Below, piece after piece: positions 18,815 to 29,561 of a stretch of DNA of 64,000 nt. The notes beneath the pieces were generated by a model. It searched no databases, was not told the DNA's origin, and saw nothing but the letters and a program-made list of their open reading frames with translations. Within the stretch, counting starts at the first letter, position 1. Every line of letters begins with the position of its first letter. A program made the translations under genes and the position numbers. This DNA is from Fidelibacterota bacterium MT.SAG.3 (GTDB lineage: Bacteria > Fidelibacterota > SORT01): NCBI GenBank assembly GCA_004402895.1, contig SORT01000004.1:1-64000 (forward strand). The letters are read 5' to 3'.

Positions 18815-20470
18815 TTAATCCACGTATCCCAAACCGCGAAGACGTTCTTCAATCGCTTTCTCCTCTTCAGGAGTGTAACCTTCGGAATCATCTTCAACTC
18901 CTGCCGATTCCGTATCATCCGCGTCCACATGGAATTCAGGAGGTGTTTCAAAAATTTCATTGAGAACCCTTCCGTCCATGTCACCTGGAGGTTTTATACC
19001 GTACGCTGCTAAGATGGTCGGAGTCAGATCCATAATACTTGCACCATCGATTTTTTCACCCTGTTTAATGCCCTGCCCGGTCGCGATAAAAATTCCATTT
19101 TCATCATGATGAGCTGTCTTTAACGGATCGTATAACCTTCTGTCAGCGGGAATGTTCCGTATCTCACCCCACTCATAACCGCCAATAATGAACTGAATAT
19201 CCGGAGCATTTTCGACATATGGTCCACTGTAAATATCTTCTCTTAATAGTATCTCTACGTCCAAGTCAGAACCATCCCGTGGATCAGTTATATTTTTAAA
19301 CTTTTCCGCTATCTCACTTCTGAGAGCATCATAATCTTCCTTCTCTACAATTCCTTCGGGTCTGTCTACTGTATTAATATAGATACCACCCGGTAAGGCG
19401 ACAGCCTTGGTTTTGCTCCAATCGACACCGCCTGTTTGGATCAGATCAAGAATTGACTTTCCTTTTCCTTCTATCACTCCGAGAGGAACCCGCTTCTCGA
19501 TTGATATTGGAACTATACCCCGAACGAAATTCTTCAATCCGACTTTTTCCAATACGGAGGCTATTCCCTTTTGAGTCAATCCCAACTTTCCAAGTAAGGA
19601 AGTAGGTTTTTTCAGAGTCAAATATCCTTCGTTTATAAGCCATTGATTCAGATAAAATCCCTTATCCCGCCTGTGGAACCCATGGTCTGACATAACGAAC
19701 AGCGTATATTCCTCTTTAGAAAGAATCTCAAGAAGTTCTCCGATTTCACCGTCAAGAACGGTAAAAAACTTTCTCATCTCTTCTTTTGCCCACGCCGCTT
19801 CGTTCGCATCCTCTGAATACATCTTATTGATCAGTTGATGAGACATCCTGTCCGTCCCGGTATAAACTAACATCATGAAATCTTTATTTTCTTCTTCAAG
19901 GAGAAATTTCATTGCCTTCGTACGTTTTTTCAATATCCTGTGGCAATTTTTTACAACCTCCTTAGCCGTGAACCGGTCACCTTGATCAGCATCAAGTTCA
20001 TACCCCCCCGTGACAGAGTCCAACTTTCCTTTCAGTGATTTCGGATAAGTGAAATTTGAGAGAGTCGAAGGAGCCAAAAATCCTGATATCATAAAACCGT
20101 CTACCGTCTTGGGCGGATATGCCACCGGATTATTGAATATGCCTGTTGTGTATCCTTGAGAATTCAGTATATCCCAAAGCTCGTTTTCATCGGCAACGTC
20201 ATGATTATCAAACCGTTTGATCTTATATGACTCTCTTTCAAGCCTGTAAAAATTGTACATCCCGAGTTTTCCGGGATTCTTCCCGGTAGAAAAGCTGAAC
20301 CACGCTGGACAAGTTAACGGTGGAAACGTACTCTTCAGGACTCCGTGAACGCCTCCCTCAATGAGCGATTTCATAACCGGCATGACACCCTGCTCTATGA
20401 AAGGCATAATGATATCGAACGTACCGCCATCAAGTCCTAAAAGAACTATCTTCTTTTTCTCAGCCGTTAT
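18815..20470 (-). CDS. type I phosphodiesterase/nucleotide pyrophosphatase (alkaline phosphatase superfamily)
   Basis: TCPAWFSFSTGKNPGKLGMYNFY, VMSDHGFHRRDKGFYLN, HHDENGIFIATG; catalytic KKIVLLGLDGGTFDIIMPF lies upstream of the ORF-track Met at 20407. Confidence 0.88.
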   Translation of the reverse strand: MTAEKKKIVLLGLDGGTFDIIMPFIEQGVMPVMKSLIEGGVHGVLKSTFPPLTCPAWFSFSTGKNPGKLGMYNFYRLERESYKIKRFDNHDVADENELWDILNSQGYTTGIFNNPVAYPPKTVDGFMISGFLAPSTLSNFTYPKSLKGKLDSVTGGYELDADQGDRFTAKEVVKNCHRILKKRTKAMKFLLEEENKDFMMLVYTGTDRMSHQLINKMYSEDANEAAWAKEEMRKFFTVLDGEIGELLEILSKEEYTLFVMSDHGFHRRDKGFYLNQWLINEGYLTLKKPTSLLGKLGLTQKGIASVLEKVGLKNFVRGIVPISIEKRVPLGVIEGKGKSILDLIQTGGVDWSKTKAVALPGGIYINTVDRPEGIVEKEDYDALRSEIAEKFKNITDPRDGSDLDVEILLREDIYSGPYVENAPDIQFIIGGYEWGEIRNIPADRRLYDPLKTAHHDENGIFIATGQGIKQGEKIDGASIMDLTPTILAAYGIKPPGDMDGRVLNEIFETPPEFHVDADDTESAGVEDDSEGYTPEEEKAIEERLRGLGYVD

Positions 20471-21374
20471 AACTACCCCTTTGAATTTTAAATAGTGTTC
20501 TCAGTGCCGTTTCAATAACAATGTAAAAAGACCTTATCATCGTAAACGGCAGTATAGTGAACCAATGATACCAGCTGGCGTAAATAATAAAAAATCGCAT
20601 ATTGCTTCTAAACTTGTTCTTAATCTTGAAGAATGAAAAGGCTCCGCCTGTTGCGGATGATACTTTGTGCCAAATAAGGGAGCGTGGTTCGAATACCACT
20701 TTGTACCCTGCCGCTTGCGCTTTAAAACTGAAATCAACATCCTCAGTGTAAATATAATACGCCTCATCCAAAAGACCAATCTTCTCAAAGAGCTCTCTCT
20801 TGATGAGCATACAGCAGCCTGTCGCGTAATCCACTTCATGAGAGAGATCATATTTGCCGTCGTCTTGCTTGCGCAAACCTCTATGGTATATATTCCCGGT
20901 AAAAATATTTACGAATCCCCCCGCGTACCAAATCAATTTTCTATTATTATAGTAATTGATCTTCGGCGCCACTATCCCAACTTTTTCTTCTGATTTAAAT
21001 GCTTTTACAAGATGTTCTAAAAAATCTTCATGCAGAATCGTATCGTTATTCAATATAAGGAAATATTCTGCATCCCCATTAAGAGCTTCTTTAATAGCAA
21101 CGTTATTTCCACCGGCATACATCAAATTCGTATTATTTTTAAGTAGATTTACCGAGGGGAATTCAGCTGCTATAATTTCAGCGGAACCATCGGTTGATGC
21201 ATTATCAACGATCGTTATATCAAAATTATCATACTTGACCTTCTGCAATGAATTCAAACACTCGATAGTGTCTTCCTTTCCGTTCCAAGTCAGTATGATA
21301 ACTTCGACCTTTGGAAAATTTTCTATCTCTGTCATCGGATCAAACTTTCCAAAGTCTCGACAAGATTTTCCCAT
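20460..21374 (-). CDS. family 2 glycosyltransferase
   Basis: KVEVIILTWNGKEDTIECLNSL, IVDNASTDGSAEII, LILNNDT; start probably the internal Met of MTEIENF. Confidence 0.92.
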   Translation of the reverse strand: MGKSCRDFGKFDPMTEIENFPKVEVIILTWNGKEDTIECLNSLQKVKYDNFDITIVDNASTDGSAEIIAAEFPSVNLLKNNTNLMYAGGNNVAIKEALNGDAEYFLILNNDTILHEDFLEHLVKAFKSEEKVGIVAPKINYYNNRKLIWYAGGFVNIFTGNIYHRGLRKQDDGKYDLSHEVDYATGCCMLIKRELFEKIGLLDEAYYIYTEDVDFSFKAQAAGYKVVFEPRSLIWHKVSSATGGAFSFFKIKNKFRSNMRFFIIYASWYHWFTILPFTMIRSFYIVIETALRTLFKIQRGSYNG

Positions 21375-22444
21375 GAAAAAATATGCTTGTGCTCGGCTAT
21401 GTTATTTTTAAATTCTTCAGATTTATGATTTTTGAAGAAATCAATGACCGCATCGGCTACTGCGCTGCTTGAACCGGGTTCTACTATGTACCCTGTTTCA
21501 CCATCCCGCACCACTTCCGGCAATCCACCAACCCTTGTAACAACAACAGGTACGTCAAAAGCGTATGAGATCTGCACGATACCGCTTTGCGTGGCGTTTT
21601 TATATGGAATCACAACCAAATCACTGTTCAGAAAATATTTTTGTACATCCTCGTTTGGAATATACTTGTCGATTACGTTAATTTTGTTGGAGATACCATG
21701 TTTCTGTATCAGGTCCATGTACGGTTTCTTCTCGTCATAAAACTCGCCGGCAATGGTCAATCTGACATCAACTTCCTTCAATATCTTTGGCATGGCATTT
21801 AATAAATACTTCAAACCTTTATATTTTCTTACATATCCAAAGAACAATATATTGAAAGGCGGCTTTTTTTCATTTCCATTTTGCGCGTGGTTTTCTGATC
21901 TATTTTCAAACATATCGTAAACCGGATGGAAATTTTTCACTATTACGGCATCAGGATACATCTCAAGGAGATTCACCTTATCTTCTTCCGAATGAACAAG
22001 AAACCTGTCAACGTTATTAAAAACTTGCCTGCTTAACAAACTATCTATCTTTGATTCTTCATGGGGACGAACATTGTGACAGATAAATATTCTTTTGGTA
22101 GTGTTTTTTATTTTTTTAAGTATCGAGTTATAAGCCGGACTAAAAAACGGCTGCCACCAGTGAAATACCACGGCATCCGGTTTTTGCGCTTTTATGAATT
22201 TAGCCGTTTTTCGCCAGGATAGAGGGTTTATCGAATCCAACAACCGATCTGAAGGAGCTTTGAATATTTGATCTGATACGTCAAACTGAGTTTTTCCAGG
22301 GAAAAAAATCGACGGATACATCCGTTTAAAATTCACTATAGAACAGTCATGTCCCTTTTTGATAAATTCATTATATAAACGGGTATTGTAATGGGAAATT
22401 CCCCCTCTATAAGGATGCGAGGGGCCGACTAATATGATTTTCAT
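21332..22444 (-). CDS. family 4 glycosyltransferase
   Basis: GPSHPYRGGISHYNTRLYNEF, ILFFGYVRKYKGLKYLLNAM, PEVVRDGETGYIVEPG. Confidence 0.92.
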   Translation of the reverse strand: MKIILVGPSHPYRGGISHYNTRLYNEFIKKGHDCSIVNFKRMYPSIFFPGKTQFDVSDQIFKAPSDRLLDSINPLSWRKTAKFIKAQKPDAVVFHWWQPFFSPAYNSILKKIKNTTKRIFICHNVRPHEESKIDSLLSRQVFNNVDRFLVHSEEDKVNLLEMYPDAVIVKNFHPVYDMFENRSENHAQNGNEKKPPFNILFFGYVRKYKGLKYLLNAMPKILKEVDVRLTIAGEFYDEKKPYMDLIQKHGISNKINVIDKYIPNEDVQKYFLNSDLVVIPYKNATQSGIVQISYAFDVPVVVTRVGGLPEVVRDGETGYIVEPGSSSAVADAVIDFFKNHKSEEFKNNIAEHKHIFSWENLVETLESLIR

Positions 22445-22490
22445 CTAAGAGACCTTCTGTCGGAACTAATGCCTATCCCTTAGGTTAGAT

Positions 22491-23438
22491 TTAAACATCA
22501 GAATCCACATAAGTTCTTTCAGCAATAGAGTATTTCAAATTTTCTTCCCTCGCAGTGATCATCTCCGCGAGTAATCCAAGTGAAATAAATTGGATTCCGA
22601 CTATCATCAACAGGATTCCTAGAAAGAGAATCGGCCTGTTTCCTATCCATACTCCACCGAACCATTGTATGGTCAGATATCCGTTTATTACCAATCCCGA
22701 TAAAAATAGAAACCCTCCCAAAATACCGAAGAAATGGAGCGGATTCCGTTCAAATTTCCCAAGAAATAGTACGGTGGTGAGGTCTAAGAAACCCTTTAGG
22801 AATCGGCTGGCGCCAAATTTCGTTTTCCCGAATTTACGTGGTCTATGATTCACAACCAATTCACTGACACTAAATCCGGCTAATTTTGCAAGTACCGGAA
22901 TATATCTGTGCAGCTCCCCGTAAACTCTCACGGTCTTAATGACATCTGACCGATAGATCTTTAACCCGCAATTAAAATCGTGTATTTTTATACCTGACAT
23001 CATTCGTGTTACAAGATTGAATATTTTACTCGGAAATCTTTTTGTCCACGGATCTTTTCGATTTTTCTTCCAACCGGAGATAACATCGAATCCTTCATCT
23101 AATTTCTTTATCAGAACGGGGATTTCCGCCGGATCATCCTGCAGATCGGAATCCATAGTAACAATCATCTTTCCATTGGAAATTCTGAACCCTTCGGAGA
23201 GGGCGGCGGCTTTTCCATAATTTCTTCTGAAGCGAACTCCATTTATACGGGAGTCTTTATCCGCGAGTGATTTTATTTTGTCATAGGAACTGTCTCTGCT
23301 CCCATCATCAATGAATATCAATTCATACTCGGCTGATAAATCTTTCATCACTCCACTGATTTCCTCCGCTAATTCGAGGATCGATTCTTCCTCATTGAAT
23401 ACAGGTATGATTATCGATAGTTCAGTTATTGATTTCAT
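22491..23438 (-). CDS. family 2 glycosyltransferase, dolichyl-phosphate-sugar synthase-like with C-terminal TMs
   Basis: LSIIIPVFNEEESILEL, FIDDGSRDSS, VTMDSDLQDDPAEI. Confidence 0.93.
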   Translation of the reverse strand: MKSITELSIIIPVFNEEESILELAEEISGVMKDLSAEYELIFIDDGSRDSSYDKIKSLADKDSRINGVRFRRNYGKAAALSEGFRISNGKMIVTMDSDLQDDPAEIPVLIKKLDEGFDVISGWKKNRKDPWTKRFPSKIFNLVTRMMSGIKIHDFNCGLKIYRSDVIKTVRVYGELHRYIPVLAKLAGFSVSELVVNHRPRKFGKTKFGASRFLKGFLDLTTVLFLGKFERNPLHFFGILGGFLFLSGLVINGYLTIQWFGGVWIGNRPILFLGILLMIVGIQFISLGLLAEMITAREENLKYSIAERTYVDSDV

Positions 23439-24180
23439 TACCGACTTCCTCTATGGCTAAATTTACTTTCCTGTCTGTATATTCAATTGAAATAGAGCCT
23501 CCGAGCTCTTCGCTGAAAATATGCACTATTCTCGGCAGCTTCACTCCGTTCACCGTTTCGATAATCTCGAAACGTTTTTCAATCGTATAATCTGCATTTA
23601 AAAAAGAGATGACCTGTCTCGTCAAAATTAGATCATTTTTGTCGACCCAGTTTGCCGTTTTTATACCATGTTTAATTATCTCAAAATAATATTTACCGTC
23701 ATCAATTCTATACTCGACCAAACTGTCAATATCTGTATCGGTAAATGTCACCACGCCTAACATTAGTTCTAAAAATTCATTCAAACCCGCATTAAAGGGT
23801 AATCCCATAAAATTCAGGTCGTCCGGTGATCCTTCCATGAATTCCTGTCTGAGAAAATCTCTTATAGAATAATGACCACTGTCGGCTTTCATTTCGACAA
23901 GAGGTATGCCAAGAGGACCTCTGATGCTCATCTCAATCGAATAAGGCATTTCAATCCTTATGTAGCTTGATCCCATCTGTGCCATTTCCTTGGTATCGAT
24001 TGCAATTCTCGCCTCTGCTTCCATTGTGGACAGTCTATTTTTGTTTTCCCTTAATTTAGAAATAATTTCCTTAACAGTTATTGTTTCATGTTCGAGAGGC
24101 TTAGTTGTGCTCATCAGACCGCAACCCGAAAATAAACTAAGTAGAGAGGTAAGCGTTAAAAGAAGTTTGATATTATTCAA
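23422..24180 (-). CDS. DUF4292-like lipoprotein
   Basis: Lipobox LLSLFSGC; beta-rich LolA-like domain; YSIRDFLRQEFMEG... Confidence 0.7.
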   Translation of the reverse strand: MNNIKLLLTLTSLLSLFSGCGLMSTTKPLEHETITVKEIISKLRENKNRLSTMEAEARIAIDTKEMAQMGSSYIRIEMPYSIEMSIRGPLGIPLVEMKADSGHYSIRDFLRQEFMEGSPDDLNFMGLPFNAGLNEFLELMLGVVTFTDTDIDSLVEYRIDDGKYYFEIIKHGIKTANWVDKNDLILTRQVISFLNADYTIEKRFEIIETVNGVKLPRIVHIFSEELGGSISIEYTDRKVNLAIEEVGNEINN

Positions 24181-24203
24181 AATTTAGTATAGATGAATTA
24201 TTG

Positions 24204-25808
24204 TTATTCGAAAATGTCTTTTTCTATTGTTGTTGATTCTGCTTTTTCAGCGTCTAAAGCCCTTTCGTAAAATTCTTTAGCTTTTCCCCTGTTACCCAAT
24301 TTTTGGAGAATATCACCCATATGCTCCAATACTTCAGCATTCGTTTGATCGATCTCTATCGATTTCTTTACATATTCTTCAGCTTGCCCTGTCTTCCCCA
24401 TCTTGAAATAAATCCAGCCGAGAGTATCAAGATATGCCGGATTTTTCGGAGATTTTTTCACGGCTACCTGTGACATCTCAAGCGCTTTTTTCAATTTTAT
24501 CCCCCTTACTGAAAGACTATAAGCATAATTGTTCAAGATCGTACTGTTTGTGGGGTCTTTGCTGAGCAGCTGTAAATGCAGATCATCCGACTCATCATAT
24601 TTCTTGAGATTATCATATACTGATGCAAGCACGGTTATTGTAGATATATCTTCAGGTCTAATCATGAATGCACGTTCAAGCGCTCTTTCCGCTTTTTTAT
24701 AATTTTTTACCTGGTTGTGTGCCGAGCCCAATAGATACATGACCGACCAGCTATTTGAGGCAATCTTTTCACCCTTATTCAGTACTTCAATCGCCTCATC
24801 ATATTTCTCCTGTACGAGATAAATTCTACCTAAATTTGAATAACCAACCGGATTCCGGGGAGAAAGATCAATAAGCTCTGTCAGATATTTTTCAGATTCG
24901 GAAAATTCATCAAGCTCCGCAGAGACGATGCCTAAATAAAAATATATTCTCCATTCCTTTTCATTCCCGGGTAATAACTTTATGAAGTGCTCTTTTGCGA
25001 GTTCGATATTCCCCTCGCGCCAATATAGATCACCCATAGAGATCAGAGTAGAAAGGTCGTTTGCATTTTGCTTGAGACGGTCTTGGTAAAGCTTTTTTGC
25101 CTCCTCGAACTTTCCCTTATCGACATAATAATCAGCCAGTTTCCTTCTCAGAGCTTGATTTTCCGGATTCTCTTCATAGTATTTTGAAAAGAGTTCTACC
25201 GATTTTTCTTCTTCGCCCATTCTTTCATAAAGATCACCTGCCCGTAATAGCGCCTCTCCTACCGATGAATCGGTATCATACAGCTCCTCATATGTTTGCG
25301 CGGCATTTTTTCTCATTCCCGCTCTTTCATAAGATTCTGCTAATTGGTACCATGCGTTAATGTCCTGAGAATTGAGTTTTACCAACTTATCATACCATCT
25401 TGAAGCAAGCTTATACCGTTCGGTCACAAAATAGATCCGAGCTATTAGCCCGATTGCCTCAACTCTTTCGGGTTCCAATTCGATAGCCTTCTTAGCTGAA
25501 GTTATTGCCTCAGCGTATTTCGAAAGTCTCGTATAATCCTCCGACAATGCCAGATGAATAGTAGCGGAAGTCGAATCGAATCTAAGAGCAATTTTGTATT
25601 CTTCTATTGCCGCCCTATAATTCTCTTGCAGATCAAGTAACGAACCTTCCATAAAATGATTTATGGCAAGAGCATTATATTCTCTTTCTGACTCTTTTCC
25701 CCGATTTTCAGATCTCGAACTCTTTTTGGGAGCGCTACCGCATTGAATTACCAAGAAGCTTAATATCAGCAGCGTTAAGCTGTACATCTTTAACATCTGT
25801 TTCTTCAT
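24204..25808 (-). CDS. TPR-repeat lipoprotein
   Basis: Lipobox SFLVIQCGS, many TPR units. Confidence 0.88.
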   Translation of the reverse strand: MKKQMLKMYSLTLLILSFLVIQCGSAPKKSSRSENRGKESEREYNALAINHFMEGSLLDLQENYRAAIEEYKIALRFDSTSATIHLALSEDYTRLSKYAEAITSAKKAIELEPERVEAIGLIARIYFVTERYKLASRWYDKLVKLNSQDINAWYQLAESYERAGMRKNAAQTYEELYDTDSSVGEALLRAGDLYERMGEEEKSVELFSKYYEENPENQALRRKLADYYVDKGKFEEAKKLYQDRLKQNANDLSTLISMGDLYWREGNIELAKEHFIKLLPGNEKEWRIYFYLGIVSAELDEFSESEKYLTELIDLSPRNPVGYSNLGRIYLVQEKYDEAIEVLNKGEKIASNSWSVMYLLGSAHNQVKNYKKAERALERAFMIRPEDISTITVLASVYDNLKKYDESDDLHLQLLSKDPTNSTILNNYAYSLSVRGIKLKKALEMSQVAVKKSPKNPAYLDTLGWIYFKMGKTGQAEEYVKKSIEIDQTNAEVLEHMGDILQKLGNRGKAKEFYERALDAEKAESTTIEKDIFE

Positions 25809-25966
25809 TGCAGTATTAACTTATTCAAGCTCCCTATATGTTACAAGCGAAAACTATATTTATCAAAAAAGCTTGCGGCGAATGTGATTTGACACTATTT
25901 TTTTAGATATGTGTAAAGATTACAATTATCAATGATTTGTTCAATACAATTATATACTGAACCGTT

Positions 25967-26806
25967 ATGAACGACAATATCTGGACAATGCTCAAGGTGC
26001 TGTTTACGATAGTAGTGTCCATCCTTATATACAATTATTTTAATGGAGAATTCTCTCCGAACATCGCAAAATCTACGCTTATAGACTCATCTCTCAAGAT
26101 GCTGAAAGATATATTAGCAGAGAGCGTCAATGACAATGAAACTGGGGAAAGCGCCAGAAAGAACTTCCAGTCGTTTTCTGAAAAAGTATCTAAAGGAGAA
26201 ATAACACCCGAAGAATTCCAAGACGTCGCAGCTGCTATACTAAACATCAGAATGGAGAAGGGAGTTAACATTGATAGCGATTTACAGAAGATAATTCTCG
26301 ATATGAAATTCGCGCAGAAAGAGGCAGAACTTAACAAGATGTCCGGGAAAGCCTCAGACGCTCAATATGAATCTATCGCACTGAAAATTGAAGAACTTGC
26401 TTCATTTCAGGAAGAGAACAAACCAATCTTAACTTTGAACGATCACTGGTCGAAAATTACTCCGGCTGCTGAGCCTCAGATATTTAAAAAGGGCAGCAGT
26501 GTGGAGATCATAATTGCATATGATCCTGTCGAACCTGTTAGATTATCTCTCACATCTCCAACTTCCCTTAATAGAAGGGAATCGAGCACCATTATAATCG
26601 AAAGCTCACCGAGAGTCGTGCCTCTGATCAAGATCACTGATAATTTGGATGTATTAGTAGATTCAACTATGATAATACATTTAGATTCTGTGAAATTAAT
26701 ACTCTTGAAGAAAAGTTTAGAACGACTTCAACATGCGAAAACGCTTAAAAAAATTATAATGAAAAAAATTGACGCAGCAGCTGAATCGCCACCGTCTGAC
26801 AATTAA
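25967..26806 (+). CDS. hypothetical membrane-anchored protein
   Basis: Single N-terminal TM, 279 aa, oriented opposite to neighbours. Confidence 0.55.
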   Translation: MNDNIWTMLKVLFTIVVSILIYNYFNGEFSPNIAKSTLIDSSLKMLKDILAESVNDNETGESARKNFQSFSEKVSKGEITPEEFQDVAAAILNIRMEKGVNIDSDLQKIILDMKFAQKEAELNKMSGKASDAQYESIALKIEELASFQEENKPILTLNDHWSKITPAAEPQIFKKGSSVEIIIAYDPVEPVRLSLTSPTSLNRRESSTIIIESSPRVVPLIKITDNLDVLVDSTMIIHLDSVKLILLKKSLERLQHAKTLKKIIMKKIDAAAESPPSDN

Positions 26807-26808
26807 TC

Positions 26809-27003
26809 TTATCCATAAATTTCCTTCTGATTACAGCTGCAAACTTTTACCATTTTCCGATTCGCTTTCCATGCATCTGTTTTATCAGATTTTGCAGTAG
26901 AAATGTGTCTTATATTGGTATATGTATCACCGCATACGGGGCACATATCATTTCCGCCATCTGTCTTTGCCGTTTTTGTTGCAAAACTTCTATCTTTAGC
27001 CAT
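26809..27003 (-). CDS. small zinc-ribbon-like protein
   Basis: 64 aa with CPVC...CSC motif. Confidence 0.5.
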   Translation of the reverse strand: MAKDRSFATKTAKTDGGNDMCPVCGDTYTNIRHISTAKSDKTDAWKANRKMVKVCSCNQKEIYG

Positions 27004-27022
27004 TTATAATACTCCTGTAGAA

Positions 27023-28810
27023 TCAGACCTTTTTATCTGATCCAATAATAGATTTCTTTTTCATCTTTCCCCCTTTAGATTGTGTATGTCCAATCAGAGC
27101 CTTATCTGCCTTTGCTATAAGAGCATCAGGTGTTTCTCCATCATCAGGATATGTTGAAACTCCTATAGCTATCTCGAATGTAATATAATCCTCCTTATAT
27201 TCCAATACACTCTTTTCCAGATCTTTTCTTACCCTCTCAGCGATCTCGATCGCCAATTCCTTTGAGACGCCTAATATTACCAAACTAAATTCATCGCCTC
27301 CGTAGCGAGTGACCGTATCCGACTCGCGAATCAGTTGTTTTGCTTGCTGTCCGACTGTCTTAAGTACCAAATCCCCCGCTAATTGGCTGTATTTTTTATT
27401 AATTTTACCGAAATTATCTATATCTATGATAAAGATAGAAAATTTTTCTTCGTATCTCTTAGCTCTGATTATCTCTTTTTCTATAGATTCTTTAAAGTGT
27501 TTAATATTCGGTAACCCTGTGGTCTTGTCATATAAATTTTGCGACCTTTTTTCAATGAGAAGTTTCAACCTTGAAATAGCCTGACCCGTCATAGTGCCTA
27601 TGGAAGTAAGAACAGCTTTATCCCTGTCGGAGTATTTCGCGGGTGAAACGCTGTCCAATCCAATTACACCATATATTTCGTCTCCTATGGAGATAGGAAC
27701 TCCGAGATAAGAATGATATTCACCGCTTATTTTTTCATCACTCAAAAATCGCGGCTTAAAATATCCATCCTCTTCTGATTCAGGAATGAGTACCGAGCTG
27801 TTCTTGGAGAATACGTATCCGTGTAAACCACCCTCTACCGGATATTCTACACCATCAACATAATTATCCTTAGTTCCTTCGGTCGAATAGATCTTCAAAG
27901 TATCCTTCTGTGAATCTTTGATAAGCGATATGGTTATTACATCGCTTTCTATAAGCGATCGGCATGCTACGGAAGCATAATTAATCACATCTTCTATTCT
28001 TTTAGCCCTCTGAATAGAAAGAAGTGATGTATGAAGCTCGCTGATTAAATGCAATCTCCCATGAAAGTTGAAAATATATTCCAATTGAGAGATAGTTTTT
28101 TCTAAAAGTAAAGCGAACCGCTCCATTAATTTTTTATCCGAATCTCCAAACGAGTCTTCAGCGCTGCTATCCACAAATAAAACCCCAAAAGGTTTTTGCG
28201 AATAATATACAGGTGTTCCGAGCAGAGATTTCACAGGCGCTGAATCTGAGAGATAGTCAGGAACCTCATCTATCTCATTGAAGCTTTTAACAAGTATTGT
28301 TTTTCCGGTTTGCAGGATCTTTCCCAGTATCCCCTCACCCATGGCGATCTCTTTGTGAAAGTCATCGAATTCTTCGTCAGGAACTGCCGCCTGAATACTC
28401 ATCGTGGAACCACCCATATAAAATGCGGCGGATCGCGCTACGAACGTATCGCTAAGAGATTCGAGAAAAAGTTTCAGATAAGAAGAATATTCCTGTTCAG
28501 CTGTATAATCTGGGATTTTTGTCAGGTCAATTTCTTCCCGGCTCATGCTTGAAGATGAAAATTTCCTTGTCAACTCTTTCAAACTGACTTCTCTGTTTAA
28601 TTTTGATCTGTTTGATCTTACCAACAGCAGCATCCCGCAGCCGAAAAGCGTCAAGGCTGCCATAATCCTAAACAGACTGAGATAGATGGAATCCGAGCTG
28701 CTTGGCATAAAATATAATAGAATTAGTGAGGTGAAAAACAACAACCCAACACCAATAGTTGAAATCCTCTCTCTTTTGCTGTCGGATGATTTATGTTCGG
28801 AAATTAACAA
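27023..28810 (-). CDS. GAF-GGDEF diguanylate cyclase
   Basis: Two GAF-like domains, YDKTTGLPNIKHF and RYGGDEFSLVI. Confidence 0.92.
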   Translation of the reverse strand: MLISEHKSSDSKRERISTIGVGLLFFTSLILLYFMPSSSDSIYLSLFRIMAALTLFGCGMLLLVRSNRSKLNREVSLKELTRKFSSSSMSREEIDLTKIPDYTAEQEYSSYLKLFLESLSDTFVARSAAFYMGGSTMSIQAAVPDEEFDDFHKEIAMGEGILGKILQTGKTILVKSFNEIDEVPDYLSDSAPVKSLLGTPVYYSQKPFGVLFVDSSAEDSFGDSDKKLMERFALLLEKTISQLEYIFNFHGRLHLISELHTSLLSIQRAKRIEDVINYASVACRSLIESDVITISLIKDSQKDTLKIYSTEGTKDNYVDGVEYPVEGGLHGYVFSKNSSVLIPESEEDGYFKPRFLSDEKISGEYHSYLGVPISIGDEIYGVIGLDSVSPAKYSDRDKAVLTSIGTMTGQAISRLKLLIEKRSQNLYDKTTGLPNIKHFKESIEKEIIRAKRYEEKFSIFIIDIDNFGKINKKYSQLAGDLVLKTVGQQAKQLIRESDTVTRYGGDEFSLVILGVSKELAIEIAERVRKDLEKSVLEYKEDYITFEIAIGVSTYPDDGETPDALIAKADKALIGHTQSKGGKMKKKSIIGSDKKV

Positions 28811-28953
28811 TCGTAAGCCATTATATAAGGAGTATATCGAGGCTTAATTTAAAATAAAATGACAGAATGTCAATAAAGATTGATTCGCGCGATGATAGAC
28901 GGAATTATCCCATAACGAAAGATTTCGCTATCACTGATTTATAAAACTTAAAA

Positions 28954-29487
28954 CTACTCGTTTATTACTTCATTCTCCGAAGGGTTGTCAAGATCGGTCT
29001 CGTCATCTTCCTCTTCATCGATCTTTTCATCTTCTATAGTAGCTTCTTCCTCGATCACATCAAGTGAATTATCTTCATTTTTCTCAATATACCTCGGGCT
29101 TGATAATGCAGGCATTCCATCTTCATTACCGATAGAGATTCCATCATACATGAAATAGCCTCCGCTCACAAGTATCATCAATACGGCAAACCCTGCAGCA
29201 AGGGCTTTTATGCCAACAGGACTTGACTCGAAGAGCTCCATTATCTTATCTCTGAGTGAGTTTTCAGCATGTGAATTCAGCTTTTCGTAAAGCCGAGTCT
29301 CAAAATCCTCCGAGGCGTTTACCTTAGTCATTCTTTTGACACTTCCGAGAATATTTTTTATCTCTGATTTTAGTTCCGAACAATCTGAACAAATCGCCTC
29401 ATGTTCGAGCATCGATTTATTTTTTTGAGTAGTTAGTTCGTTGTCAATATAGTTCGTGAGATTCTCACGATATCCGTTACAATCCAT
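28954..29487 (-). CDS. anti-sigma factor with zf-HC2 domain
   Basis: CNGYRENLTNYIDNEL...LEHEAICSDC, one TM, acidic C-terminus; adjacent to ECF sigma. Confidence 0.8.
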   Translation of the reverse strand: MDCNGYRENLTNYIDNELTTQKNKSMLEHEAICSDCSELKSEIKNILGSVKRMTKVNASEDFETRLYEKLNSHAENSLRDKIMELFESSPVGIKALAAGFAVLMILVSGGYFMYDGISIGNEDGMPALSSPRYIEKNEDNSLDVIEEEATIEDEKIDEEEDDETDLDNPSENEVINE

Positions 29488-29561
29488 CGATAGGCATCCT
29501 CCTTTGGTATCGGATTTTCTGTCTTGATTTCTTTTTCATTACTCTTGCTTGTTCTTCCAAC

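Noticed and set aside
20460-20500. Programmed -1 frameshift joining glycosyltransferase to phosphodiesterase
   Set aside because: AAAGGGG is not in the X-XXY-YYZ register for a -1 shift; the required shift would be +1 or -2, so a non-canonical start is simpler.
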